A stretch of DNA of 64,000 bases from an uncultured Pelagibacteraceae bacterium (GCA_902531765.1 CACAFC010000001.1:106261-170260); one strand, 5' to 3'; counted from the first letter of the stretch, positions 25,314 through 35,212 are shown. Numbers and translations: made by a program. The notes: generated by a model from the letters alone, not told the origin.

Positions 25314-26432
25314 ATGAAAAAATACTCAAAGATTGCTCTTACTAAAAGCAAAGGAAGAATATTCAAAGAATCTGTATCAAAATATAGATCACCATTTCAA
25401 AGAGATAGAGATCGAATAGTTCACAGCGCCTCATTTCGAAGGCTCAAACACAAGACACAAGTGTTTGTTAACACAGAAGGTGATCATTACAGAACAAGAT
25501 TAACCCATTCAATGGAAGTTGCTCAAATTGCACGATCTATTGCAAGATATCTTGAATTGAATGAAGATCTATCTGAAACCTTAAGTTTGGCACATGATTT
25601 GGGTCACCCACCTTTTGGTCATGCTGGCGAGGACTCTCTTAATGAATGTATGGAAGATTATGGAGGCTTTGATCATAATTTACAAACTCTTCGTGTGGTT
25701 ATGTTTTTGGAGAATAAATATCTTAAGTATAGTGGATTAAATCTTTCAATTGAAACCTTAGAGGGATTGCTTAAACATAATGGTCCCGTTTATGAATTAG
25801 ATTTAGTTGATAGTCTTATTGGTGTAAAAAAATTTAATCGTAAGATTAATTTTCAGACTTATCCATCATTAGAGGCTCAAGTTTCAGCTATTTCAGATGA
25901 TATAGCTTATAACAATCATGATATTCAAGATGGTATAAATGCAAATTTATTTAAACTAGACGAGTTAATTGAAATTAACTTTTTTAAAGATATTTATAAA
26001 AAATATAAAAAAAAGATAAACAAACAAAACTATAAAATTGCAACATATCAGATTATAAGAGATTCTATTGATCAAATGATTAGAGATTTAATTAAAAATA
26101 CCAAAACTAATTTGAAGATTAACAAAATAAAAAATTATAAAGATATTACTAAAGCAAATTTAACAATGGTAGATTTTTCTGAAAAAGCTAAAGACTCTGT
26201 GAATGAAATAAGATTTTTTTTAAAAACAAAGATGTATAATAATAATGCAGTTCTGAAAAAAAACGATAACGGTAAATTAATAATTAAAAAACTGTTTAAT
26301 AAAATACAAAAAAACCCTAAAAAATTTATTTCAAAAAATCATCTCTCAAAGGATAAATATAGAGCAATTTCAGATTTTATATCAGGAATGACAGACAGAT
26401 ATGCAATCAACCTTCACAAAAACTTTAAATGA
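25314..26432 (+). CDS. dgt: dGTP triphosphohydrolase-like protein
   Basis: A 372-residue HD-domain nucleotide hydrolase that splits dNTPs (classically dGTP) to nucleoside and triphosphate. It has RDRDRIVHSASFRRL, the HD metal ligands in RLTHSMEVAQ and LAHDLGHPPFGHAGE, and DDIAYNNHD. The order erpA (divergent), dgt, argS is typical of alphaproteobacteria. The stop overlaps argS by four bases (ATGA). Confidence 0.95.
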   Translation: MKKYSKIALTKSKGRIFKESVSKYRSPFQRDRDRIVHSASFRRLKHKTQVFVNTEGDHYRTRLTHSMEVAQIARSIARYLELNEDLSETLSLAHDLGHPPFGHAGEDSLNECMEDYGGFDHNLQTLRVVMFLENKYLKYSGLNLSIETLEGLLKHNGPVYELDLVDSLIGVKKFNRKINFQTYPSLEAQVSAISDDIAYNNHDIQDGINANLFKLDELIEINFFKDIYKKYKKKINKQNYKIATYQIIRDSIDQMIRDLIKNTKTNLKINKIKNYKDITKANLTMVDFSEKAKDSVNEIRFFLKTKMYNNNAVLKKNDNGKLIIKKLFNKIQKNPKKFISKNHLSKDKYRAISDFISGMTDRYAINLHKNFK

Positions 26433-28159
26433 ATATTTTTGAACAGTATTTAGATAAAATAAAAGAAATTCTTTCGACACTCTCTTCGAACGGGGATTTA
26501 ATTCTACCAGATTCACTTAACGGGATAACTGCAGAAATTCCACCTTCAAAATTTGATAGTGATATTTCTACTAATGTGGCAATGGTCCTTTCTAAGATTA
26601 ATAATAAATCTCCATTAGATCTGGCGTCAATCTTGGCAGAAAAAATCAAAAAAGAGGACAAGTTTATTGAGGATATATCAATAGTTAAACCTGGTTTTAT
26701 CAATATTAAATTTAAACCCATTTTTTGGACAAACTTTATTAAAGAAGTAATTAAAAATTCGAATTCTTTTGGAACAAATAAAAATATTAAAAGAAATTAC
26801 CTAATAGAATTTGTATCTGCTAATCCAACAGGACCTTTACACGTTGGTCATTGTAGAGGGGCTATTTTAGGCGATGTGATGGCTAATCTTTTATTATTTA
26901 ATAATAATAAAGTTACAAAAGAGTATTATATAAACGACTACGGTAATCAGATTATAAATTTTACAAAGTCAGTTTATCATAGAATAAGAGAGATTTCTTT
27001 TAATGAACCTTTTCCAATAGATAATGAAGATTTATATCCTGGAGACTATTTAATTGACTTTGCTCAAAACATTTTAAACTCAAATAAAAATATTGATTTT
27101 AAAAATTTTGATAAAATATCTAAAGAATTGACCTCTTTAGCTATCAACGAAGCATTAAAATTAATCAAAAGTAATCTTAAAAGTCTTGGTATTAATCATG
27201 ATAACTTTGTCAGTGAAAAAAAATTAGTTGAAAATCAAGAAGTGGAAAAAGTTGTTGAATTTCTTCAAAAAAACAAATTTGTTTATAAAGGAAAAATAAA
27301 GGCACCCGCGCGTGAAGATGACAGTAATTGGGTTGAACGCGAGCAGTTACTTTTCCGATCAACTGATTTTGGAGATGACAAAGATAGAGCATTACAAAAA
27401 TCTGATGGTGCTTGGACTTATTTTGCAAGTGATGTTGCATACCACAAAAATAAATTAGACAGAAAATTTGATAGGCTCATTAATATTTTAGGTGCAGATC
27501 ACGCTGGTTATATAAAAAGAATTTCATCATCTGTCGAAGCTCTTTCAAACTCTAAAGAAAGATTAATTTGTAAAGTTAGCCAACTTGTTAAACTTATTAA
27601 AGATAAAAAACCTTTTAAAATGTCTAAAAGAAAAGGGGACTATATAACTATAGATGATTTAATTAATGAGGTAGGAAAAGATGCAACAAGATTTATAATG
27701 CTAAATCGAAGTAGTGATGTTGAACTTGATTTCGATTTCGATAACGTTATTGAAAAATCAAAAGATAACCCCCTTTATTACGTTCAATACTGTTATGCAA
27801 GAATATGTTCAGTATATAGACATCTTGATAAAGATTTAAATTCAGATCTAGATATTACTAAGTACGATTTTGAATATTCCAAAGATGAAATAAAAATCTT
27901 AAAAAAATTATCTGAATGGCCCAAGTGTATTGATGTATCTTGCAATAAACTTGAGCCGCATAGAATACCGACTTATTTATATGAATTAGCCTCTTTATTT
28001 CATTCATATTGGAATTTAGGTAAGGAAAATCCAGACAAAAGATTTATTAATGATCAAAAAAAAATAACTGACGATAAATTGATTTTTCTTAAGGTTATTT
28101 CCAATGTAGTAAAATCTGGGATGAATATAGTTGGCGTATCTACGCCAGATAAAATGTGA
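26429..28159 (+). CDS. argS: Arginyl-tRNA synthetase
   Basis: A 576-residue class I synthetase charging tRNA-Arg. The HIGH motif appears as HVGH at residues 138-141 in ANPTGPLHVGHCRGA, and a KMSKR loop follows (FKMSKRKGDY). The N-terminal Add1 domain and the C-terminal DALR anticodon domain are recognisable. It begins the conserved run argS, SPOR-position gene, nagZ, scpA, scpB, tatABC, serS. The TGA overlaps the next ATG. Confidence 0.97.
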   Translation: MNIFEQYLDKIKEILSTLSSNGDLILPDSLNGITAEIPPSKFDSDISTNVAMVLSKINNKSPLDLASILAEKIKKEDKFIEDISIVKPGFINIKFKPIFWTNFIKEVIKNSNSFGTNKNIKRNYLIEFVSANPTGPLHVGHCRGAILGDVMANLLLFNNNKVTKEYYINDYGNQIINFTKSVYHRIREISFNEPFPIDNEDLYPGDYLIDFAQNILNSNKNIDFKNFDKISKELTSLAINEALKLIKSNLKSLGINHDNFVSEKKLVENQEVEKVVEFLQKNKFVYKGKIKAPAREDDSNWVEREQLLFRSTDFGDDKDRALQKSDGAWTYFASDVAYHKNKLDRKFDRLINILGADHAGYIKRISSSVEALSNSKERLICKVSQLVKLIKDKKPFKMSKRKGDYITIDDLINEVGKDATRFIMLNRSSDVELDFDFDNVIEKSKDNPLYYVQYCYARICSVYRHLDKDLNSDLDITKYDFEYSKDEIKILKKLSEWPKCIDVSCNKLEPHRIPTYLYELASLFHSYWNLGKENPDKRFINDQKKITDDKLIFLKVISNVVKSGMNIVGVSTPDKM

Positions 28160-28413
28160 TGCTAAAAGAGATTAAATATTTAATATTTTTATTATTCATC
28201 AGTTTCTTTATTTTTTTTACAGGTAAATATTATTTTTCAGATGATAACAAAAAAAATTCTTTTAGATCTTTGAGTAATATTGACAAAAAAATTGATATTT
28301 ATTCAGAAAAATTGCCAGTTTTAGAAAATGATACTAAAGATATTATCCAATATGTAGAGAAATCTAATAAAGATAAAAAGAAAAAATTCAATTTTTGGAA
28401 ACTTCTAGATTAA
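28159..28413 (+). CDS. Short membrane-anchored protein in the SPOR-protein position
   Basis: An 84-residue protein: N-terminal membrane anchor (about residues 5-25) and a charged tail ending KKKKFNFWKLLD. In many alphaproteobacteria the gene between argS and nagZ encodes a membrane-anchored SPOR-domain protein that binds septal peptidoglycan. Here only the anchor and linker remain and no SPOR domain is visible. It is joined at both ends by one-base overlaps, so it is still translated as part of the operon. Function unknown. Confidence 0.7.
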   Translation: MLKEIKYLIFLLFISFFIFFTGKYYFSDDNKKNSFRSLSNIDKKIDIYSEKLPVLENDTKDIIQYVEKSNKDKKKKFNFWKLLD

Positions 28414-29360
28414 TGAATAACAGAAGATCTTTTATTATTGGTATAAAATCAACAAAACTTAACCTTAGAGAAAAGAATTTTCTTAGAAAATATAAGCCAT
28501 GGGGAGTAATTTTATTTACTAGAAACATAAAAGATATTAAACAGGCAAAACAATTAACTACGTCTATACGCAAGATCTTTAACGATAATAAATATCCAAT
28601 CTTAATTGATCAAGAAGGTGGTAGAGTAAATCGACTTAAAAATATTATATCTTTTGAAAATTTAACCTCTGAATTTTTTGGCAAAAAGTTTATAAAAAAA
28701 CCTAAGGAATTTAATTTTTTCTATAAACTATTTATTGATAAAACTTCATATTTATTAAAATTGATAGGAGTTAATATTAATACTTGTCCTGTTTTAGATC
28801 TTAGAAAGAAAGGTTCATCATCAATTATTGGAGACAGATCTTTCTCTAGTAATCCCAAAATAGTTTCTAAAATTGGCGATTATTGTATCAACTATCACCA
28901 TAATAATGGCGTAGGAACTGTTATTAAACATATACCAGGACATGGTTTAGCAAAAGTTGATAGTCATCATTTTACACCCGTAATTAGTAAAAATTTAGAT
29001 TACTTATTAAGAAATGATTTTTTTCCTTTCAAAAGAAAAAATTCCTTTTTTGCAATGACAGCCCACATCATATTCAAAAAGATTGATTTAAAAAACACAG
29101 TAACGCATTCTAAAAAAATGATAAAATTAATAAGAAATAAAATAGGTTTTAAGAATATTTTGATTTCTGACGATATATCAATGAAAAGTTTAAAAGGTAA
29201 AATTAAAGAAAATACAATCAATGCGTTTAATGCTGGTTGTAATCTTGTTTTACATTGTAATGCCAAAGAAAATGAGATGGAAATTGTTGCTGAAAATTCA
29301 CCTTTCATAAGCAAATTTGTAATAAAAAAAACATCACAATTTTATAAGATAATAAGCTAG
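28413..29360 (+). CDS. nagZ: Beta-N-acetylhexosaminidase (NagZ family)
   Basis: A GH3 enzyme of about 315 residues that trims N-acetylglucosamine from muropeptides during cell-wall recycling. It shows DQEGGRVNRL, CPVLDLR, the loop KHIPGHGLAKVDSHH with the catalytic His, and the nucleophile Asp in ISDDISMKSL. I start at ATG 28413 overlapping the preceding stop (TAATG), rather than at TTG six codons earlier. A small nine-base gap separates it from scpA. Confidence 0.93.
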   Translation: MNNRRSFIIGIKSTKLNLREKNFLRKYKPWGVILFTRNIKDIKQAKQLTTSIRKIFNDNKYPILIDQEGGRVNRLKNIISFENLTSEFFGKKFIKKPKEFNFFYKLFIDKTSYLLKLIGVNINTCPVLDLRKKGSSSIIGDRSFSSNPKIVSKIGDYCINYHHNNGVGTVIKHIPGHGLAKVDSHHFTPVISKNLDYLLRNDFFPFKRKNSFFAMTAHIIFKKIDLKNTVTHSKKMIKLIRNKIGFKNILISDDISMKSLKGKIKENTINAFNAGCNLVLHCNAKENEMEIVAENSPFISKFVIKKTSQFYKIIS

Positions 29361-29369
29361 TATTCATTT

Positions 29370-30107
29370 ATGACAGAAAATGATTCCTCACTTTTTAGTG
29401 TTGATATTGAAAATTATAACGGTCCATTAGATATATTGTTAGACCTTGCAAAATCTCAAAAGGTGAATTTAGAAAATATTTCTATTACAAAATTAGCAGA
29501 TCAATTTCATGATTTTATAACAAACCAAAAAAATTTGAATTTAGAGATTGCATCTGAGTATTTACTTATGGCCACATGGCTTGCTTATTTGAAATCTAAA
29601 CTTCTTTTACCTGGAACACCTGAGGAGGAGTTTAAAGTTCAAGAAGTAGCAGAAAAATTAAAACTCCAACTTAAAAAATTAGAATTAATCAGATTATTAT
29701 CTGAACAAATGTTAAAGCGTAAAAGGTTGGGTCGTGAAATTAGAACTAGAGGTGTTAGGGCAGGTATTAGACCTATTTATAACAGTGAAATTAAAGTAAA
29801 TTTATTTGAATTAATAAAAACATATTCAACTATTATTATGACTAAAGATTTTCAAAAAATAAATATTCCAAAACTCCCTGTTTTTACAACTGAAGAGGGG
29901 ATTAAAACAATCAGAGATTTTTTTGGAAAATTAACAGATTGGAAAAAATTAGAGGACTTGATACCTAAAAATTTTAAGAGTGTTACAAAGTACAAAAAAA
30001 CTGGTACAGCAGGTATATTTGCAGGATCACTTGAGCTTGTTAAAGAAGGTAATTTAAAGATTAAACAAGAAAATTTATTTGATGATATTTTTATTAAGGA
30101 AAAATAA
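29370..30107 (+). CDS. scpA: Segregation and condensation protein A
   Basis: The 245-residue kleisin subunit of the SMC-ScpAB chromosome-organising complex. Typical start FSVDIENYNGPLDILLDLAKSQKVNLENISI and ASEYLLMATWLAYLKSKLLLP mark the N-terminal SMC-binding domain; the C-terminal winged helix is less conserved. Overlaps scpB by one base. The Smc partner gene is not in this window. Confidence 0.94.
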   Translation: MTENDSSLFSVDIENYNGPLDILLDLAKSQKVNLENISITKLADQFHDFITNQKNLNLEIASEYLLMATWLAYLKSKLLLPGTPEEEFKVQEVAEKLKLQLKKLELIRLLSEQMLKRKRLGREIRTRGVRAGIRPIYNSEIKVNLFELIKTYSTIIMTKDFQKINIPKLPVFTTEEGIKTIRDFFGKLTDWKKLEDLIPKNFKSVTKYKKTGTAGIFAGSLELVKEGNLKIKQENLFDDIFIKEK

Positions 30108-30814
30108 TGAATAAAAAAATTACAAAAAAAGATAATGTTATTGATTTTCCTAATAAATTATCCTCAATTGAAAAAGAAATTGAAGCAATAGTTTTTGCAG
30201 CTGCTGAGCCACTTGATATTGAAACTATAGAAAATAAGATTTCAAAAAAAACTAATGTCGAAAAAATTTTATTAAAATTACAAAACGAATATTCCAATCG
30301 AGGTATTAATTTAGTGTGTATCTCAAAAAAATGGTCATTTAGAACATCGCCAAATCTTTCTGAAATTATGAAACAGGAAAAAACTGTTGAAAAAAAATTA
30401 TCAAGAGCTGCAATTGAAACACTTGCAATCATTGTTTATCATCAACCAGTGACACGTGCTGAAATTGAGGAAATTAGAGGTGTTGCATTCGGCACAAATA
30501 CTCTTGAAATTTTGATGGAGTTAAACTGGGTAAAGCCAGGTGGTAGAAAAGATGTCCCCGGAAAACCAATTCAATATGTCACGACTGATGATTTTTTAAG
30601 TCATTTTAATCTTCAAAAGTTATCCGATTTACCAACTGTTGATGAATTGGGTGCCGCTGGTCTTATCGATAGTACAAATATTGATAATGCAATTTTTGGA
30701 ACTGGTAAATTTTATAAAGAGAAACAAGATGGTAAAAAAGAGGATATTTATTCGAATATTGATGAAATGCTGAGCAGCACTTTAGACTCTGAGGAGAAAA
30801 ATAAGAATTCATAA
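30107..30814 (+). CDS. scpB: Segregation and condensation protein B
   Basis: A 235-residue protein with the tandem winged-helix core of ScpB: EKEIEAIVFAAAEPLDIETIE, then LSRAAIETLAIIVYHQPVTRAEIEEIRGV and GRKDVPGKPIQYVTT. It dimerises and clamps ScpA. An acidic tail of about 60 residues follows the core. Next comes a 55-base spacer before tatA. Confidence 0.94.
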   Translation: MNKKITKKDNVIDFPNKLSSIEKEIEAIVFAAAEPLDIETIENKISKKTNVEKILLKLQNEYSNRGINLVCISKKWSFRTSPNLSEIMKQEKTVEKKLSRAAIETLAIIVYHQPVTRAEIEEIRGVAFGTNTLEILMELNWVKPGGRKDVPGKPIQYVTTDDFLSHFNLQKLSDLPTVDELGAAGLIDSTNIDNAIFGTGKFYKEKQDGKKEDIYSNIDEMLSSTLDSEEKNKNS

Positions 30815-30869
30815 CTTAGGTTAAAAAAAGTCACTTTTAAATTGTGAGTAAAAGATATATAACTTTTCT

Positions 30870-31070
30870 ATGAGCATAGGAATTTGGCAGATAGCAATTG
30901 TTGTTATACTTGTAGTTTTACTTTTTGGAAGAGGTAAGATCTCAAGTTTGATGGGAGATGTTGCTAAAGGAATTAAGAGCTTTAAAAAAGGTATGGCATC
31001 AGATGTTACTGATGACAACGAACCTAAAAATATTTCCGAAGATAATCAAGATAATAACAAAAAAGATTAA
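30870..31070 (+). CDS. tatA: Sec-independent translocase subunit TatA
   Basis: A 66-residue protein with the TatA layout: short N-terminal membrane helix ([18 protein letters not shown]), FGRGK hinge, amphipathic helix ([18 protein letters not shown]) and acidic tail. TatA multimers form the pore that exports folded proteins with twin-arginine signals. Five bases separate it from tatB. An M48 peptidase with a Tat-like signal is encoded at 45.1-45.9 kb. Confidence 0.93.
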   Translation: MSIGIWQIAIVVILVVLLFGRGKISSLMGDVAKGIKSFKKGMASDVTDDNEPKNISEDNQDNNKKD

Positions 31071-31075
31071 ATCAC

Positions 31076-31291
31076 ATGCCTACTATTGGTTGGTTTGAGA
31101 TTTTAATTATCGTAGCAATAGCCATTGTTGTTCTTGGACCAAAAGATTTCCCAATAATGTTAAAAAAAGTTGGCTCATGGATTGGTACAATTAAGAATTA
31201 TATCAATAATGTCCAAAATGAAGTTTCAAATATTGATATTGAAAATGATAAAATAGAAAAAAAAGAAGAAAAAAAACATGAGTCAGAATGA
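31076..31291 (+). CDS. tatB: Sec-independent translocase subunit TatB (short)
   Basis: A 71-residue TatB-like protein: N-terminal helix starting GWFEILIIVAIAIVVLGPKDFP, where the LGPKDFP hinge and acidic residue near position 8 mark TatB rather than TatA. TatB is usually 120-180 residues, so this version is strongly shortened after the amphipathic helix. It overlaps tatC by 14 bases and belongs to the same operon. TatB forms the signal-receptor complex with TatC. Confidence 0.9.
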   Translation: MPTIGWFEILIIVAIAIVVLGPKDFPIMLKKVGSWIGTIKNYINNVQNEVSNIDIENDKIEKKEEKKHESE

Positions 31292-32048
31292 TAAAGAGGG
31301 TGGTTTTGTAAGCCATTTAGCTGAACTAAGAAAAAGACTTATACATAGTTTTATTTTTCTAATTGTTTTTTTTGTTGGATGTTATTTTTTTGCAGAACAT
31401 TTATATGGTTTTTTAGTAGATCCTTTCGCTCAAGCCGTTAAAGATGATGGAACTGACAGACGATTAATATTTACCGCTCTTCAAGAAACCTTTTTAACAT
31501 ATCTAAAGATTTCTTTCTTTACAGCATTCTTTGTCACTTGCCCATTTATACTTATGCAAATTTGGAAATTTATAGCGCCTGGTTTATATAAACATGAAAA
31601 ACATGCAATATTACCTTATCTAATATTAACTCCAGTGCTTTTTTTTCTTGGAGGAATGTTAGTTTATTATTTGATAATGCCTTTAGCGATAAAGTTTTTT
31701 TTATCATTTGAAAGCACAGGTTTATCCACAAATTTACCGATACAACTTGAAGCTAAGGTAAATGAGTATTTATCATTAGTCATGAAACTTATTTTCGCTT
31801 TTGGTATAAGTTTTCAATTACCTGTGGTTTTAAGTTTACTAGCTAGAATTGGTGTTGTTGATTCTGAATTTTTAAAGAAAAGAAGAAAATACGTTGTAGT
31901 TATAATTTTTGCAGCAGCAGCATTATTAACACCACCTGACCCTATAACCCAAATTGGTTTAGCGATTCCATTATTAATTTTATATGAATTATCAATTTTT
32001 TCTGTAAAGTTTATAGAGGATAAGAAATTTAAAGATTCTAATGCATAA
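31278..32048 (+). CDS. tatC: Sec-independent translocase subunit TatC
   Basis: A 256-residue inner-membrane protein with six predicted helices. Conserved elements include the N-terminal FVSHLAELRKRL, the FLTYLKISFFTAF segment, CPFILMQIWKFIAPGLYKHEK and the late LTPPDPITQ. TatC recognises the twin-arginine signal. It overlaps tatB by 14 bases and serS by eight. Confidence 0.96.
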   Translation: MSQNDKEGGFVSHLAELRKRLIHSFIFLIVFFVGCYFFAEHLYGFLVDPFAQAVKDDGTDRRLIFTALQETFLTYLKISFFTAFFVTCPFILMQIWKFIAPGLYKHEKHAILPYLILTPVLFFLGGMLVYYLIMPLAIKFFLSFESTGLSTNLPIQLEAKVNEYLSLVMKLIFAFGISFQLPVVLSLLARIGVVDSEFLKKRRKYVVVIIFAAAALLTPPDPITQIGLAIPLLILYELSIFSVKFIEDKKFKDSNA

Positions 32049-33300
32049 CTTAAAGGAAATAAGAAAAAATTTCGATGATTTTAAAAACGCGCTAAAAGGT
32101 AGATTTCTTAAAATAGATTTTAATGAACTTAAAGACTTAGATATAAAAAATAGAAATTTTATCCAAAAAAAAGAGTCTTTGGAAAATGAAAAAAAAGAAA
32201 TTTCAAAATCTAAAGATGAAAAATTATTTAAAAAATCAAAAGAAATTTCAAATGAAATAGACGAAATATCGAAACAGCAAAAAATAATAAAAGACCAACT
32301 AGATAAAATTTTATCATTTATCCCAAATATTCCTCATAAAGATGTTCCGAATGGAAAAGATGAAAATGATAACGTAGAAATAATGAAATCGGGTCAAATA
32401 CCAAATTTTGATTTTAAACCCTTATCACATTATGAATTAGGTGAAAAACTTGGAATGCTTGATTTTGACCTAGCCACTAAAACCACAGGTGCACGGTTTG
32501 TATTCGTAAAAAATAAACTGGCCTTATTAGAAAGGGCTATTTCAAATTTCATGCTAGATACGCACATATTAAAAAATGGTTATGAAGAAATTTCACCACC
32601 TTTATTCGCTTCTGAAAGTACAATGTTTGGTACAGGTCAACTTCCTAAATTTGAAAATGATCAATTTGAAATCAAACTAGATGATAATGGGGAAAGAAAG
32701 TTTTTAATACCTACTGCAGAAGTGATTTTAACTAATATTGTTAAAGATCAGATGATTAATCAAAAAGATCTACCAATGAGATTTGTTGCATCTACACCAT
32801 GCTTTAGAAAAGAGGCAGGTAGTTATGGCAAAGATACAAAAGGTATGATTAGACAGCATCAGTTTTACAAAGTTGAAATGGTTAGTATCGTCGAACAAGA
32901 AAAATGTCTAGAAGAACTTGAGAGAATGACGAAATGTGCAACATCAATTTTAGATCTATTAGAATTACCATACAGAAAAATGATCCTATGCAGCGGTGAC
33001 ATGGGATTTAGTGCTGAAAAAACTTATGACATTGAAGTTTGGCTACCTTCAGAGAAAAAATATAGAGAAATTTCCTCTTGTTCGTCTTGTTCAACTTTTC
33101 AAGCTGTGAGAATGAAAGCGAGATATAAGAATCAGAAAAAAGAAACTCTTTATGTTGGTACTTTAAATGGGAGTGGTCTAGCTGTGGGTAGAACTTTAAT
33201 AGCAGTTATAGAAAATTATCAACAAAAAGATGGTTCAATAATAATTCCAAAAGTTTTAAGACCGTATATGGACAATTTGGAAAAAATTTCTGTCAAATAA
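32041..33300 (+). CDS. serS: Seryl-tRNA synthetase
   Basis: A 419-residue class II synthetase. The N-terminal helical arm (about 25-100) that grips tRNA-Ser precedes the catalytic core with motif 2 (FVASTPCFRKEAGSYGKDTKG) and motif 3 (GSGLAVGRTLIAVIENYQ). It also charges selenocysteine tRNA where present, of which there is no sign here. Its tRNA-Ser(TGA) substrate is encoded at 48.9-49.0 kb. Confidence 0.97.
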   Translation: MHNLKEIRKNFDDFKNALKGRFLKIDFNELKDLDIKNRNFIQKKESLENEKKEISKSKDEKLFKKSKEISNEIDEISKQQKIIKDQLDKILSFIPNIPHKDVPNGKDENDNVEIMKSGQIPNFDFKPLSHYELGEKLGMLDFDLATKTTGARFVFVKNKLALLERAISNFMLDTHILKNGYEEISPPLFASESTMFGTGQLPKFENDQFEIKLDDNGERKFLIPTAEVILTNIVKDQMINQKDLPMRFVASTPCFRKEAGSYGKDTKGMIRQHQFYKVEMVSIVEQEKCLEELERMTKCATSILDLLELPYRKMILCSGDMGFSAEKTYDIEVWLPSEKKYREISSCSSCSTFQAVRMKARYKNQKKETLYVGTLNGSGLAVGRTLIAVIENYQQKDGSIIIPKVLRPYMDNLEKISVK

Positions 33301-33354
33301 AGTTGTTTTAATCTTTTAGATAGTATAAATAATCAATTTTAATTAAGGAGTTTT

Positions 33355-33642
33355 ATGGATAGTGCAGGAATAGGACAATTTATACCATTAATTTTAATTT
33401 TTGTTATTTTTTATTTTTTCTTAATAAGACCTCAGCAAAAAAAAGTTAAAGAACATAAAGCCATGGTTGAGAGCTTAAAAAAAGGTGACAAAATTGTAAC
33501 GTCTGGTGGTATTACAGGAACGATTTCTAGAGTTGTAGATAATGATAAAATTGAAGTAGAGATTGCTGACAACGTAACAGTTGAGGTGATTAGAGGTACT
33601 GGTGTTCAAAGTCTAATGAACTCTCAAGAAGTAAAAAAATAA
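33355..33642 (+). CDS. yajC: Sec translocase accessory subunit YajC
   Basis: A 95-residue single-span membrane protein with the YajC signature FLIRPQQKKVKEH followed by KGDKIVTSGGITGTI. AAGGAG stands just upstream of the ATG. In the order yajC-secD-secF, its product joins SecDF to assist protein export. Sixteen bases separate it from secD. Confidence 0.95.
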   Translation: MDSAGIGQFIPLILIFVIFYFFLIRPQQKKVKEHKAMVESLKKGDKIVTSGGITGTISRVVDNDKIEVEIADNVTVEVIRGTGVQSLMNSQEVKK

Positions 33643-33658
33643 TTTTTTTGAATTTAAA

Positions 33659-35212
33659 GTGTTATATTTTTCAAAACTAAGAATTATTTTTATTACTTTA
33701 ATTTCCTTACTTTTTATTATATTTGCTTTATCAAACCTTTTTAATTTTGATAACAAAATATTAAATAAAAAAATTAATTTAGGTTTAGATCTGCAAGGAG
33801 GATCTTATCTTTTGCTGGAAATTGATAATGATCCTGTAATCGAGCAAAAACTTCAAAATTTAACAGTTACGATAAGAAATTTTTTTAAAGAAAAAAATGT
33901 CAGAATTACAAATTTTAAACTTTCAAATCAGACCTTATCATTTACTTCAGATGAGAATTCAAAACAAACTATCTTGGATGAATTTGCGTCAGAAGAAAGT
34001 GAATTAAATCCTTATTACCAAAGATTTAAATCACATCAATTAGATATAGTTGAGGAAAATAATTTTTTTAAGGTTTCTTTCTCAAAGCAAGGAATTATTA
34101 ATCTAAAAACATCATCTCAAGATCAAGCGCTAGAAATAGTTAGAAGAAGGATAGATGAAATCGGTACAAATGAACCCAATATTTTAAAAAGAGGTAATGA
34201 TAGAATATTAGTTGAGTTACCAGGATTAGATGATCCAATGAGAATAAAATCTTTACTTGGAAAAACTGCAAATTTAACATTTAGATTTGTTACGAATGAT
34301 ACCGAAGGTTCATTCGGTGCAGAAAAATTAGAATTTGAAGATGGTACCGAGGAAGCAATAGTTAGTAAAAGAATTATACTAAGTGGTGAAAATCTTTTAG
34401 ATGCTCAACCAAGAATGGATACAGAAAACAATGAGACTGTTGTGACCTTTTCACTGGATAGGGTAGGAGCAAAAAGATTTGGTAAAGCCACCTCTACAGG
34501 TATTGGTAAAAGATTAGCTATAGTTTTGGATGGAAAAGTTATTAGTGCTCCAGTTATCAGAGACACAATTGCTACCGGTTCTGGCCAAATCAGTGGAGGA
34601 TTTACATTTCAATCAGCAACTGATCTTGCCTTACTTTTAAGATCAGGTGCATTACCTGCCCCTCTAAATATTATTGAAGAAAGAACTGTTGGTCCAGATT
34701 TAGGACAGGACTCTATAAACGCAGGAATGATTGCTTTGTTAATTGGTTTTATATTGGTCATACTTTATATTTTTGTTAAATATAAAATCTTTGGAATCAT
34801 CACTAATATTGCTTTAATTTTAAATCTTTTCATATTAGTTGGAATACTAACTATTTTTGAAGCAACTTTAACATTACCTGGTATAGCAGGAATAATTCTT
34901 ACCGTGGGTATGGCTGTTGATGCAAATGTTCTAATTTTTGAAAGAATTAAAGAGGAGTTAAAGAGTGAAAAAAATAATTTAATAGCATTTGATAGTGGTT
35001 ATACAAAATCCAGAACTGCTATATTAGATGCGAATATTACTACTTTATTAGCAGCGATTATTTTATTCTTTATGGGATCAGGTCCAATTAAAGGTTTTTC
35101 ATTAACACTAGGAATTGGGATATTTACAACATTATTCACTGTCTATTTTATAGCAAGATTATTGACCGTTTTGTATGTATCGAAAAATAAAGAAAAAGAG
35201 GGACTGATTTAG
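33659..35212 (+). CDS. secD: Protein translocase subunit SecD
   Basis: A 517-residue RND-type protein that uses the proton gradient to pull exported proteins through SecYEG. It has an N-terminal helix, LGLDLQGGSYLLLEID, the periplasmic P1 head domain (to about residue 345), and five C-terminal helices with TVGMAVDANVLIFERIKEE. The start is GTG 33659. secF follows directly after its stop. Confidence 0.96.
   Translation: MLYFSKLRIIFITLISLLFIIFALSNLFNFDNKILNKKINLGLDLQGGSYLLLEIDNDPVIEQKLQNLTVTIRNFFKEKNVRITNFKLSNQTLSFTSDENSKQTILDEFASEESELNPYYQRFKSHQLDIVEENNFFKVSFSKQGIINLKTSSQDQALEIVRRRIDEIGTNEPNILKRGNDRILVELPGLDDPMRIKSLLGKTANLTFRFVTNDTEGSFGAEKLEFEDGTEEAIVSKRIILSGENLLDAQPRMDTENNETVVTFSLDRVGAKRFGKATSTGIGKRLAIVLDGKVISAPVIRDTIATGSGQISGGFTFQSATDLALLLRSGALPAPLNIIEERTVGPDLGQDSINAGMIALLIGFILVILYIFVKYKIFGIITNIALILNLFILVGILTIFEATLTLPGIAGIILTVGMAVDANVLIFERIKEELKSEKNNLIAFDSGYTKSRTAILDANITTLLAAIILFFMGSGPIKGFSLTLGIGIFTTLFTVYFIARLLTVLYVSKNKEKEGLI

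Noticed and set aside
26425..26721. 98-codon minus-strand frame at the argS start
   Set aside because: Antisense to the conserved argS N-terminal domain; no independent support.
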